A stretch of 64,000 nucleotides of DNA. Origin: Methanosarcina sp. MSH10X1 (GTDB lineage: Archaea; Halobacteriota; Methanosarcinia; Methanosarcinales; Methanosarcinaceae). The stretch spans positions 62,001 through 126,000 of the forward strand of contig NZ_SCHL01000006.1 of the NCBI RefSeq assembly GCF_004099695.1, read 5' to 3'. The notes beneath the pieces are model-generated. The model saw only the letters and a list, made by a program, of their open reading frames with translations. It was not told the origin of the DNA and searched no databases. The stretch's first letter is position 1. Every line of letters starts with the position of its first letter. Below, piece by piece: positions 8,624 through 16,172 of the stretch. The translations under genes were made by a program, and so were the position numbers.

Positions 8624-9984
8624 AACCGTCAGTTTATAATTTTGTCTGGTCAACCGATGACCCGGAAAAGGCAATTGTTTTCAACAGTCTTACTACAGCA
8701 CTGGCTGAAGTGAGAAAGAGCCGTACAGGCTTACTGAACGTTTCTCAGTTTGATTACGCCCTCCTGCCAGAAAATGAAAAGCAGTTTGTTGATGAGCTGC
8801 AAAAGGGAGGATTCGTTGTTGAAGACGCTGCGGATGAGCTGAAAACGGTAAAATTTGCCTACAACAGCGACAAGTATGACAGCTCGTTGACCAGACTAAT
8901 TATCGCTCCCACTTTAGCCTGCAACTTTGCCTGCTCTTATTGCTTCGAACAATCGGAGAAAAACCAGAGCAGGAAGAGCGAGCAAAATGCTTTCATGCCA
9001 GACAGTGTAAAGCAGGACTTACTTAGCTACGTTGAAAAAATTGTAAAGACGGGAAAAGATATATTCGTGACCTGGTACGGCGGAGAGCCGCTCCTGGCAA
9101 AAGATATTATTTTTGATCTTTCACAGAAAATAATTGCACTTACGGAAGAGAATAGCGTTGAATATTCGGCTGGCATGGTTACCAACGGCTACCTGCTTTC
9201 GGAAAATCCCGACATCGTGCAGAACCTTAAAGGAAGCCGAATTAAGTTTATCCATGTTACCCTGGACGGACCCCGCGAAGTGCATGACAGCCGCCGAATG
9301 CTCAAAGGAAGCAACGGCCCGACCTTCGACCGGATTCTTGACGGGGTCAGGCTTTTGAAAACGAATGGCATTGAGACATATATTCGCGTAAACATCGACC
9401 GCTCCAATATTGAAAACATTAGCAGACTCCTGGACGTGTTAAAGGAGAACAACCTGAGTGACGTATTCATCTACCTGGGCCATGTCATACCCTATACGGC
9501 GGGATGCAAGTCGTATGAGAGTTCCTGCATGTTGACCGAAGAATTCTCGGCAATAAACCAGGAATTTTATAAAAACCTGAACCTCATGGGATTTCAGGCA
9601 GGCAGAAAATCCTATTATCCGAGGTTTGCCCGCGCCTGCGATGCCAACCGGACAAATGCTTTTGTCCTTGACCCGGACGGGGACATGTACAAGTGCTGGA
9701 CCGAAATAGGCAACAAGACCTCAAGCATCGGAAAAATCGGCGACCTGGTACGACAGGACAACGAGAAAGTAAATCGCGAAATTCAATGGTTGACCTGGGA
9801 ACCTTTCGAGTATTCGGACTGCTTAAAATGCAAAATGCTGCCCATCTGCATGGGAGGCTGCGCCCATCAGGCAATGTTCATTAACAGCGGTCGACCTGAA
9901 TGTAAGGAATGGAAGTATGGTCTGGAGAATTATGTTCGGAATATGTTTTCAAGTTTGAAGAATTTGAGGGCAGACAGCAAGTAA
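8620..9984 (+). CDS. Radical SAM/SPASM peptide maturase
   Basis: 454 residues. The N-terminal 85 residues form a precursor-recognition-like region (no metal motif). The radical SAM cluster motif C-x3-C-x2-C is at C101, C105 and C108 (ACNFACSYCFE), followed by the SAM-binding TWYGGEPLL and MVTNGYLLS. A SPASM domain near residues 345-435 has the usual seven cysteines (RAC, YKC, DCLKC, PIC, GGC, PEC), able to hold two auxiliary clusters. SPASM peptide maturases form thioether, C-C or similar cross-links, or other radical changes, on ribosomal peptides. The four-base overlap with the precursor gene strongly suggests that peptide is the substrate. The exact modification cannot be read from sequence. 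Confidence 0.9.
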   Translation: MKPSVYNFVWSTDDPEKAIVFNSLTTALAEVRKSRTGLLNVSQFDYALLPENEKQFVDELQKGGFVVEDAADELKTVKFAYNSDKYDSSLTRLIIAPTLACNFACSYCFEQSEKNQSRKSEQNAFMPDSVKQDLLSYVEKIVKTGKDIFVTWYGGEPLLAKDIIFDLSQKIIALTEENSVEYSAGMVTNGYLLSENPDIVQNLKGSRIKFIHVTLDGPREVHDSRRMLKGSNGPTFDRILDGVRLLKTNGIETYIRVNIDRSNIENISRLLDVLKENNLSDVFIYLGHVIPYTAGCKSYESSCMLTEEFSAINQEFYKNLNLMGFQAGRKSYYPRFARACDANRTNAFVLDPDGDMYKCWTEIGNKTSSIGKIGDLVRQDNEKVNREIQWLTWEPFEYSDCLKCKMLPICMGGCAHQAMFINSGRPECKEWKYGLENYVRNMFSSLKNLRADSK

Positions 9985-10029
9985 GATTTGCTGACACAGT
10001 TTAATGAAGATATTTAGATCGTGATCAAA

Positions 10030-10764
10030 ATGGTTGAGTTTCTTGATACGAATGCAACATCTTCAGAACTAAGTAAAATGATTTCAAGGTCTGAAGAAAA
10101 GCTATACCTGGTAAGCCCGTATCTTCAAATGTCTGATAAGATAAAAATACTGATTCAACAAACGGAGAAAGAATCTCCTGAGATTGATATTAAGGTATTG
10201 TATCGTTCTGACAAAAACAACGAAATCAATGACAAGGACATGGATTTTCTTTTAAAACAACTAAATAATGCTAGCATTTATTCACTAGACAATTTGCATG
10301 CTAAATGTTACTTAAATGAGGATACTGCTGTCATTACATCGATGAACCTGTATCAACACTCCCAGGAAAATAATTGGGAAATGGGAATTAAAATTGATAA
10401 ATCAAAAGATCCCGTTCTTTATGCGGATACTACACAGCACATTTCTTTATTATTTGGTGCCAGTAAAAAGCATGAAAAGAAATTAATCGATTTTGGCGAT
10501 ATTGCCAATCAAACCATCCGCGCCCGCAAGAAATTAAAAAAGGCTGGCAAAATAGCAATACCAAATAGCTGTTTTTGTATAAGGTGTGGTAAGGGCGTTA
10601 ATTATGATATGGACAAGCCTCTCTGCCCTGCCTGTTTTAAATCATGGCAAAGGTACAAGGATAAAAAATATCAAGAAAAGTATTGTCACTACTGCGGAAA
10701 GGCAAATAAAACATCTTTTGGTAAGCCTTTGTGCACGGATTGTTATAAAGAGGTAAATCAATAA
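10030..10764 (+). CDS. PLD-like (HKD) protein with C-terminal zinc ribbons
   Basis: 244 residues. The N-terminal part is a phospholipase-D/nuclease-like domain with one HxK motif (LHAKCYL, about residues 95-101) followed by the conserved ITSMNLY segment and an E-N-N-W-E-M-G-I stretch; single-HKD proteins usually dimerise to form the active site. The C-terminal 70 residues carry two Cys-rich ribbons, C-I-R-C-G-x11-C-P-A-C and C-H-Y-C-G-x11-C-T-D-C, likely zinc-binding and possibly nucleic-acid binding. This architecture is found in uncharacterised proteins, some near defence genes. Start unsure: GTG 10021 or ATG 10030. The gap of 45 bp to the maturase gene allows co-transcription, but a link to the RiPP is unproven. 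Confidence 0.75.
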   Translation: MVEFLDTNATSSELSKMISRSEEKLYLVSPYLQMSDKIKILIQQTEKESPEIDIKVLYRSDKNNEINDKDMDFLLKQLNNASIYSLDNLHAKCYLNEDTAVITSMNLYQHSQENNWEMGIKIDKSKDPVLYADTTQHISLLFGASKKHEKKLIDFGDIANQTIRARKKLKKAGKIAIPNSCFCIRCGKGVNYDMDKPLCPACFKSWQRYKDKKYQEKYCHYCGKANKTSFGKPLCTDCYKEVNQ

Positions 10765-11169
10765 TTAATATGCTATATTCTTTTAAATAATGCCAGAGAG
10801 TGATAAACTTTTATTCTCAACAGCCACGTTTTGGAGAGGGTTAAGGCTTGGGAACAACTTGGTTTTGGGCGGTAAGATTAAGGCTTAAGGAAGTTTTAGG
10901 TTTTAAGATTAGGGCTAAGTTTTAAGATTTGGGGGCAGATTTTAAAGTTTGGGATTAAATTTTAAGGTAAAGGAGTTAAATAAAAAACACGAGTTTCGTT
11001 ACAAAAATATTTTTAAATCTTTAAAAATTTAACCCTTTTGTAACAACTCCTTTTAAACTATTTTTTCACAAGAGTTTTTAAAATTTTTCAGAAAATTTTT
11101 TCGTTATATTTATCGCAAACATCGCAAAAAAACGCAATATTTAAGCTATTGTGAACCAAACATTTCACT
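10765..11169 (+). other. Strand-asymmetric spacer before the TPR gene
   Basis: 405 bp without a gene. From 10861 to 10980 the plus strand has about 36 G but only 4 C by my count, with recurring TTTTAAGATT and GGGCTAAG-like words. It is followed by an AT tract whose TATTTAAG (about 11138) lies near 30 bases before the next ATG, as for a leaderless transcript. Confidence 0.45.
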
Positions 11170-13017
11170 ATGTCCACTTATTTGCGAGATTCAATTAGAA
11201 GATGTTTTCAAAAAAGTGTACAACTTATACAAAATGGAAAGTACAAGGAAGCTTTAAATGAGATCGAAAAAGCTGAAAAACCAGTAAAAGAATTGAATGA
11301 ACCTGGGGATACATCCATCTTAAGGAGCACAAAGGGACATCTGTTATACTGTGTAGATAAATATGAAGAAGCCTTGGAAAATCATATTCTTGCTTTAAAA
11401 ATTAGTGAAAATTTATTATCAAAAGAACCTGAAAATAAGACTTATCAGTCAACCTTTACGGTGAGTTTCACTGAGATTTTCGTTCTTGGAAACATATTCC
11501 ACAAGATGGGACGTTTTCTTCAGGCAGAACAATGCTATGAAATGCATCTAGCAATATCTCAAAGACTCCTCAAAACCAATCCCGGAGAGATATCATATCA
11601 AGCAGTTTTAGCAACGACACAAAACGATTTAGGAGTCTTGCTTATAAATATGGGACGTTTCAAAGAAGCGAAACAAAGGTTTGAAGAAGCGCTAGATGTA
11701 AGGCAAAAAATACTTGAAGTTACCCCTGAGAAAGCCATATACCTGTCAGATGTAGCAATTACACTCAACAATTTAGGCGGCTTGCTTACTAAGATGGGGC
11801 ACATTGAAGAAGCAAAGAAAAAGCTCGAAAAAGCACTAGAGGTGAGGCAACGGCTTCTCAAAAAATACCCAGAAAATTCATTATACCAATCATATGTAGG
11901 AGGCACACTCGTTAATCTTGGCGTTTTGCTTAAAGATATGGGACGTCTTGAAGAAGCGAGAGACAGATATGAAGAGGCACTAGAAATTTATGAGAAATTA
12001 GCTAAAGGAGATTCAGAAGACCCAATATACAGAGCAAATTATGCAGGTTTACTCGATAATCTTGGAAAATTACTCTCAGATATGGGAAGAGTCGAGCAAG
12101 CAAGACAATGGCATGAGAAAGCACTAAAGATCAGACAAGATTTCACCAAAGAGGAATCTGAAAACGTAGCATACCAATCCTATTTAGGGCAAATAAATAA
12201 TAGTCTTGGAAATATGCCTAAACAAATGTATAAGTGGGAAGAGAATGGGCAAGAACTAGAGGATTACATTGAAAGCTTTCTCAGAGTTTCGCTAAAAAAC
12301 GAGTTTTTAAAAAATTTCAAAGTTGAAAAGAACCATATTGAAGTGGGACGTGAGGGAACCGCGTATGAATTTGATATTTTTTATGAATTTACAATAGCTG
12401 GAATACCTCATAAAGCTGCAATAGAATGCCAGTATTATGATAAAAGAATAACAGAAGAAATAGTCAGACATTTTAAGTCAAAAATTGATGAATGCAATAA
12501 TATTACTGGTTTTATTCTAGCTACTAAAAGCTATAATGCAGACGCTAAAAGATACGCGGATCGTTATGGTATAAAGCTGATAACTGATGATGAGTTACCA
12601 AATATACCAGGAATGTTGCTTGCACATACTGAATCTCTTGTGCCAAACAAAGATGTTCATGGTGATCCTTTTTGGACTATTATGACAGCAAATGAAGACG
12701 GAAACAGTTCGGGGGCGTTCTATTCATTTAGAGGCAATATAGTAAATATTCTTATGCCTCGCTTTCTCTGGCGTGATAACAGAATATATTTATTCATTTC
12801 TAAAAAGTCTGCTGAGAGGGTATTAGAAGTCGATGGGGGGAAAGGTTATGGGGTATTCGGAGTTAGCCGAGAACTTTTGAGAGGTATCTGTCTTATGGCA
12901 AAATTGGCTGACTGTCGGATCGAAATAGTACCTAAATTGCGATTCGAAGACAATGGAGGACTACTCGTTTTTGAACATTCGTATGATGAAATATTAGCTG
13001 AATATGATTTGGAATGA
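11170..13017 (+). CDS. TPR-repeat protein fused to a degenerate PD-(D/E)XK (Mrr-like) domain
   Basis: 615 residues in three parts. Residues about 10-350 are six to seven TPR-like repeats (recurring LGxLLxxMGRxEEAxxxxEKAL with 42-residue spacing, kinesin-light-chain type). Residues about 365-495 are a restriction-endonuclease-like domain with D402 (EFD) and E419, but the catalytic Lys of the E-x-K motif is Gln (IECQ, Q421). Residues about 505-615 are a C-terminal domain shared with the next gene (GDPFWTIM, SKKSAERVL, VFGVSRELL, LVFEHSYDEIL). No ribosome site; probably leaderless. The next gene is a paralogue of the last 245 residues. It may be a sensor or regulator of that nuclease; function unproven. 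Confidence 0.75.
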   Translation: MSTYLRDSIRRCFQKSVQLIQNGKYKEALNEIEKAEKPVKELNEPGDTSILRSTKGHLLYCVDKYEEALENHILALKISENLLSKEPENKTYQSTFTVSFTEIFVLGNIFHKMGRFLQAEQCYEMHLAISQRLLKTNPGEISYQAVLATTQNDLGVLLINMGRFKEAKQRFEEALDVRQKILEVTPEKAIYLSDVAITLNNLGGLLTKMGHIEEAKKKLEKALEVRQRLLKKYPENSLYQSYVGGTLVNLGVLLKDMGRLEEARDRYEEALEIYEKLAKGDSEDPIYRANYAGLLDNLGKLLSDMGRVEQARQWHEKALKIRQDFTKEESENVAYQSYLGQINNSLGNMPKQMYKWEENGQELEDYIESFLRVSLKNEFLKNFKVEKNHIEVGREGTAYEFDIFYEFTIAGIPHKAAIECQYYDKRITEEIVRHFKSKIDECNNITGFILATKSYNADAKRYADRYGIKLITDDELPNIPGMLLAHTESLVPNKDVHGDPFWTIMTANEDGNSSGAFYSFRGNIVNILMPRFLWRDNRIYLFISKKSAERVLEVDGGKGYGVFGVSRELLRGICLMAKLADCRIEIVPKLRFEDNGGLLVFEHSYDEILAEYDLE

Positions 13018-13071
13018 TTTTCTTTGTATATTTTTGGAAGATTGTAGGCTCAATACTAATAAGGAGGAAAT

Positions 13072-13821
13072 ATGTCTAAATCACAAGAAGCAGGTAAAGA
13101 GTTAGAGAATACTGTTGAAAACGTTTACTCAATATTGTTGCAAAATGAGCATTTGAAGAATTCAAAAATTGAAAAGAATCATATTGAAATTGGACGTTCA
13201 GGAGCCAAACATGAGTTTGATGTGTTTTATCAAGTTGAAATTGCAGGAATAACTTATAAAGTCGCAATCGAATGTAAAAATCATAATAGGAATATAACAA
13301 AAGGAACATTCGGAGAATTTAAGCAAAAACTCGATGACTGCAATAATATTCGTGGTTTTATGGTATCTGCTAAAGGGTATCAAGAAGGAGCTAAACTAGA
13401 AGGAAAATACTATGGGATAGAGTTAATCACCACTGAAGATTTACCATATGTATATTCATTGTCTCTTACCCATGATAAATGGCTTTTACCAGAAGAAAAT
13501 ACATATGGTGATCCATTTTGGACTATTATGGCAGTAACTGAAGATGGGAAAAACATGGGAGTATTTTATGCACCTAAAGGTAATATACCACTATTTCTAT
13601 CGAAGAAGTCTGCTGAACGGGCATTAAAAAGGACTGAGGTACAAGGTTTTGCTGTTTTCGGAGTTACACGAGAACATTTGATAGGCATTTGTCATATGGC
13701 AGAAGAATATAATTGGCCCTTTGCAATTGCTGGAAAATTGGGATTTAGTGGGCCAGATGACGGAATCCTTATGTTTGAACATTCATATGATGAAATATTA
13801 TATCATTTTGACACAAAATAA
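13072..13821 (+). CDS. Stand-alone PD-(D/E)XK nuclease-like paralogue
   Basis: 249 residues matching the C-terminal two domains of the upstream TPR protein: the nuclease-like domain (residues about 15-125) with the full D50...E67-C-K69 signature (IECKNHNR), then GDPFWTIM, LSKKSAERAL, VFGVTREHL and LMFEHSYDEIL. It keeps the Lys the fused copy has lost, so it is likely the active member. A strong AAGGAGGAAAT precedes its ATG, 54 bp after the upstream stop. DNA cleavage (restriction or defence) is the probable activity by fold, but no methylase is nearby, so it is not a classic restriction-modification pair. Confidence 0.75.
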   Translation: MSKSQEAGKELENTVENVYSILLQNEHLKNSKIEKNHIEIGRSGAKHEFDVFYQVEIAGITYKVAIECKNHNRNITKGTFGEFKQKLDDCNNIRGFMVSAKGYQEGAKLEGKYYGIELITTEDLPYVYSLSLTHDKWLLPEENTYGDPFWTIMAVTEDGKNMGVFYAPKGNIPLFLSKKSAERALKRTEVQGFAVFGVTREHLIGICHMAEEYNWPFAIAGKLGFSGPDDGILMFEHSYDEILYHFDTK

Positions 13822-14240
13822 TTTTAACAGGCTCATAAAAGTTCCATTTTCACTGTCTTTGGACTCTTTTATTTTTTGCCTTTTCCCACACTATATTTTT
13901 CTAAACTCAATTACTCTGTATTTTATAGGAATACAGAATATATAGTTGATTATTGTTGATTTTAGAGCAAAATTATTTTGAGAAATGCGCGATAAGCAGA
14001 AAATAAACTTTTTAATAGCTGTTTTACTGCTTATATTTGTTCCCACCTGCTCTAAATATTTGGAAATTGTATCCAAGCTGACGGTCTGGGTTACATTAGA
14101 AAGGAAGCAAATATAGTCATACCTGTAATTGATGCAATCAAAATCACTCTATATCGCATTGATAATTGCATTACTTAGCGCTGTGACTATAATATTGAAT
14201 ATCAGTCTTTGGATGTAACTAAGTCACAGATATTCGTTAA
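13822..14240. other. AT-rich intergenic stretch, no gene seen
   Basis: No convincing frame on either strand; several stop-rich short frames. Possibly decayed sequence, as the adjoining 14241-14486 carries an orphan coding fragment. Confidence 0.4.
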
Positions 14241-14486
14241 TATGGGGAAGAGACTAAGAAGGAGATTACAGTATTAACTCCTGACGAAGCTATAAAAAAA
14301 GGAATTAAGAACAGGAGTGAATTAAAGTATCTAACGGAAAAAGAGAGGGCGGGAAATTTAAATATTAATACACCCATTTGGAGAAAAGTGATAAGATATT
14401 ATATTTATTTAGTATGTAAGCGCGAAACTGTAGATTATGAATGCTATTTAAGAATAATCAAGTGTAAAAGCTTATTAGATACTTAA
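14241..14486 (+). pseudogene. Orphan coding fragment without a start
   Basis: A frame of about 80 codons opening just after a TAA with no ATG/GTG/TTG near its beginning. The amino-acid pattern looks protein-like (TVLTPDEAIKKGIKNRSEL, then YLTEKERAG and WRKVIRYYIYLV) and it ends at TAA 14484. No family recognised. It is likely the remnant of an N-terminally deleted gene; could also be chance. Confidence 0.35.
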
Positions 14487-14562
14487 AACTTAATCAATTG
14501 TTTAAAATTAATTAAAAATTCTTCTAAAAAACTAATTATAGTTTTATTCATGGAGATTTATG

Positions 14563-15309
14563 ATGAGTGCCAGATATAATAAAAATTACTTATCTTTTGT
14601 AATTGCTCGTGTAGATTTCTCAAGTCCATTAAAAACAGATGAACTACCAGCAAATTTGAGAAAGACAATATTAGAGGAATTTCCAATACCAGAACCCAAA
14701 ACGATAATGGAGCAGGAAGTTATAATTAAACCACAGGAAAAAGTGGAGTTAAAGGGTAATGTAGCTGGGACTGAATGGAATTTTCATGGAAAAATGAGAG
14801 AAAAGCGCCTTGTAATGAGTCCAACTTTCTTATCTATTACATATGAGAAAAGCTATGGGTCCTTTGAGGCACTTCAGTCGGAATTCTTATCCATTGTTGA
14901 AAAATTATTTGAAGTATACGAAAACATTGATGTTGTTCGTCTGGGACTTAGATATATAAATGAGATTTCTTTACCCGAAAAAAATCCATTATCTTGGGAG
15001 GAGTACTTAAATCCAAACTTATTAACTATGTTTGACATTCCAGAGAAAAAGGAAGATATTTTAAGAGGGTTTAGTGAGCTTATTTTTAAGGTTGAGGATA
15101 TGAATTTGATTTTTAAATACGGGATACATAATCCAGATTTCCCTGCTCCAATTAGGAGAAAAACGTTTATACTTGATTTTGATGCACAAAACGCTTCCTT
15201 GCAGGAATATACAGATATAAAATACAATTTAGTCAAAGCTCACACTGAGATTGGAAATCTATTTGAAAAGTGTATTAAAGATCGTTTCAGAGTGATTATG
15301 AATGAGTGA
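14563..15309 (+). CDS. TIGR04255 family (sporadically distributed) protein
   Basis: 248 residues, soluble, beta-rich. It matches my memory of the TIGR04255 family: an N-terminal FVIARVDFSSP strand, a central mid-length WNFHGK...RLVMSPTFLSITY segment, the VVRLGLRYINEI motif, and a C-terminal helix TDIKYNLVKAHTEIGNLFE followed by the CIKDRFR ending. The family is scattered across bacteria and archaea and its function is unknown. First gene of a three-gene operon; GGAG precedes paired ATGs (14560, 14563). AT-rich codon use fits the rest of the accessory island. Confidence 0.75.
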   Translation: MSARYNKNYLSFVIARVDFSSPLKTDELPANLRKTILEEFPIPEPKTIMEQEVIIKPQEKVELKGNVAGTEWNFHGKMREKRLVMSPTFLSITYEKSYGSFEALQSEFLSIVEKLFEVYENIDVVRLGLRYINEISLPEKNPLSWEEYLNPNLLTMFDIPEKKEDILRGFSELIFKVEDMNLIFKYGIHNPDFPAPIRRKTFILDFDAQNASLQEYTDIKYNLVKAHTEIGNLFEKCIKDRFRVIMNE

Positions 15310-15502
15310 TGAATATTACAGATCCCATAAGGACCACTCGACAGAAACAAAAAACATAGAATTAGAATATTCTAGCGGAAAAGATGAAATTCCTATAATT
15401 GATGAGACAATTCCTTCAACAAGTACAAAAGGTGAAGAGAATAAATATAGCACAGGTAAGCCAAGGAGAGTTATAATCAGGGCACGGATTAACAATGACT
15501 GA
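15302..15502 (+). CDS. Small hydrophilic protein of the TIGR04255 operon
   Basis: 66 residues, charged and Ser/Thr-rich, no predicted membrane segment or metal site; likely disordered apart from the basic C-terminus (RRVIIRARI). It overlaps the upstream gene by 8 bases and the downstream gene by 8 bases, so expression is surely coupled. No family recognised. It may bridge or adapt its two neighbours. Confidence 0.65.
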   Translation: MSDEYYRSHKDHSTETKNIELEYSSGKDEIPIIDETIPSTSTKGEENKYSTGKPRRVIIRARINND

Positions 15503-16115
15503 AGCTCACGTTACTATAATTGAAATAGATAAGACCTATCCTCATCTATCTCAAGGAGATATTTTCAAGGATGTTGAGTATATAGAAAGCGTTAAAGTAT
15601 GCGGTAATGATGTAGAGATCTCTAAAATTATCTTCCCTTATGTAGTGGTTCTTACTCAAGATTGTGATTTGCTTCAAGATTATAAAACAAGACTTGATAA
15701 AAAAATCGTTGGCGGGCTTGTACCTAGTAATAATGTGATTGTATCAGTATTAGTAACCCCCTTATACAATGCTGCGCATTTTTTAGAAGGGGCACATTTA
15801 AGTGAGTTAAAAAAATCTATGGTAAAGATTAATAGGTACAAAAAAAAAGGAGAAGAAACTACTGATTATAAAAGATTAGTACAGAACGAGACACCTCGAT
15901 ATCACTATTTAAATTTTGGCACTGAATTTGAGATAGCCCCCTCTATTGTAGATTTTAAACATTACTTCTCATTAGATGCCGAATACTTATACGCCATTAA
16001 AAAAGAAAACTTTGTTTGTAAGATTTCTGAAATATATACAGTAGATATTTCTCAGAGATTTGCTAGTTATCTTTCGAGAGTAGGTTTGCCTGATATAGCT
16101 GATGAAAGGTGTTAA
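15495..16115 (+). CDS. Uncharacterised protein with TQDCD motif, TIGR04255 operon
   Basis: 206 residues. N-terminal TYPHLSQGDIF and a VVVLTQDCDLLQDY motif at about residues 50-63 are the most conserved-looking parts; similar S/TQxCD proteins sit beside TIGR04255 genes in other genomes as I recall. No catalytic fold could be assigned with certainty; the Cys-Asp pair may be structural or catalytic. The third and last gene of the operon, overlapping its neighbour by 8 bases. The operon is flanked by unrelated genes and looks mobile, so a defence or stress role is a reasonable guess only. Confidence 0.65.
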   Translation: MTEAHVTIIEIDKTYPHLSQGDIFKDVEYIESVKVCGNDVEISKIIFPYVVVLTQDCDLLQDYKTRLDKKIVGGLVPSNNVIVSVLVTPLYNAAHFLEGAHLSELKKSMVKINRYKKKGEETTDYKRLVQNETPRYHYLNFGTEFEIAPSIVDFKHYFSLDAEYLYAIKKENFVCKISEIYTVDISQRFASYLSRVGLPDIADERC

Positions 16116-16172
16116 TTTTCACACAGTAATTTTTTTCTCTAAAAGAAAAAGAACTGAGCATCACATACTCAG

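Noticed and set aside
13072-13821. Classic restriction-modification system
   Set aside because: Nuclease fold is present, but no DNA methyltransferase or specificity gene nearby.
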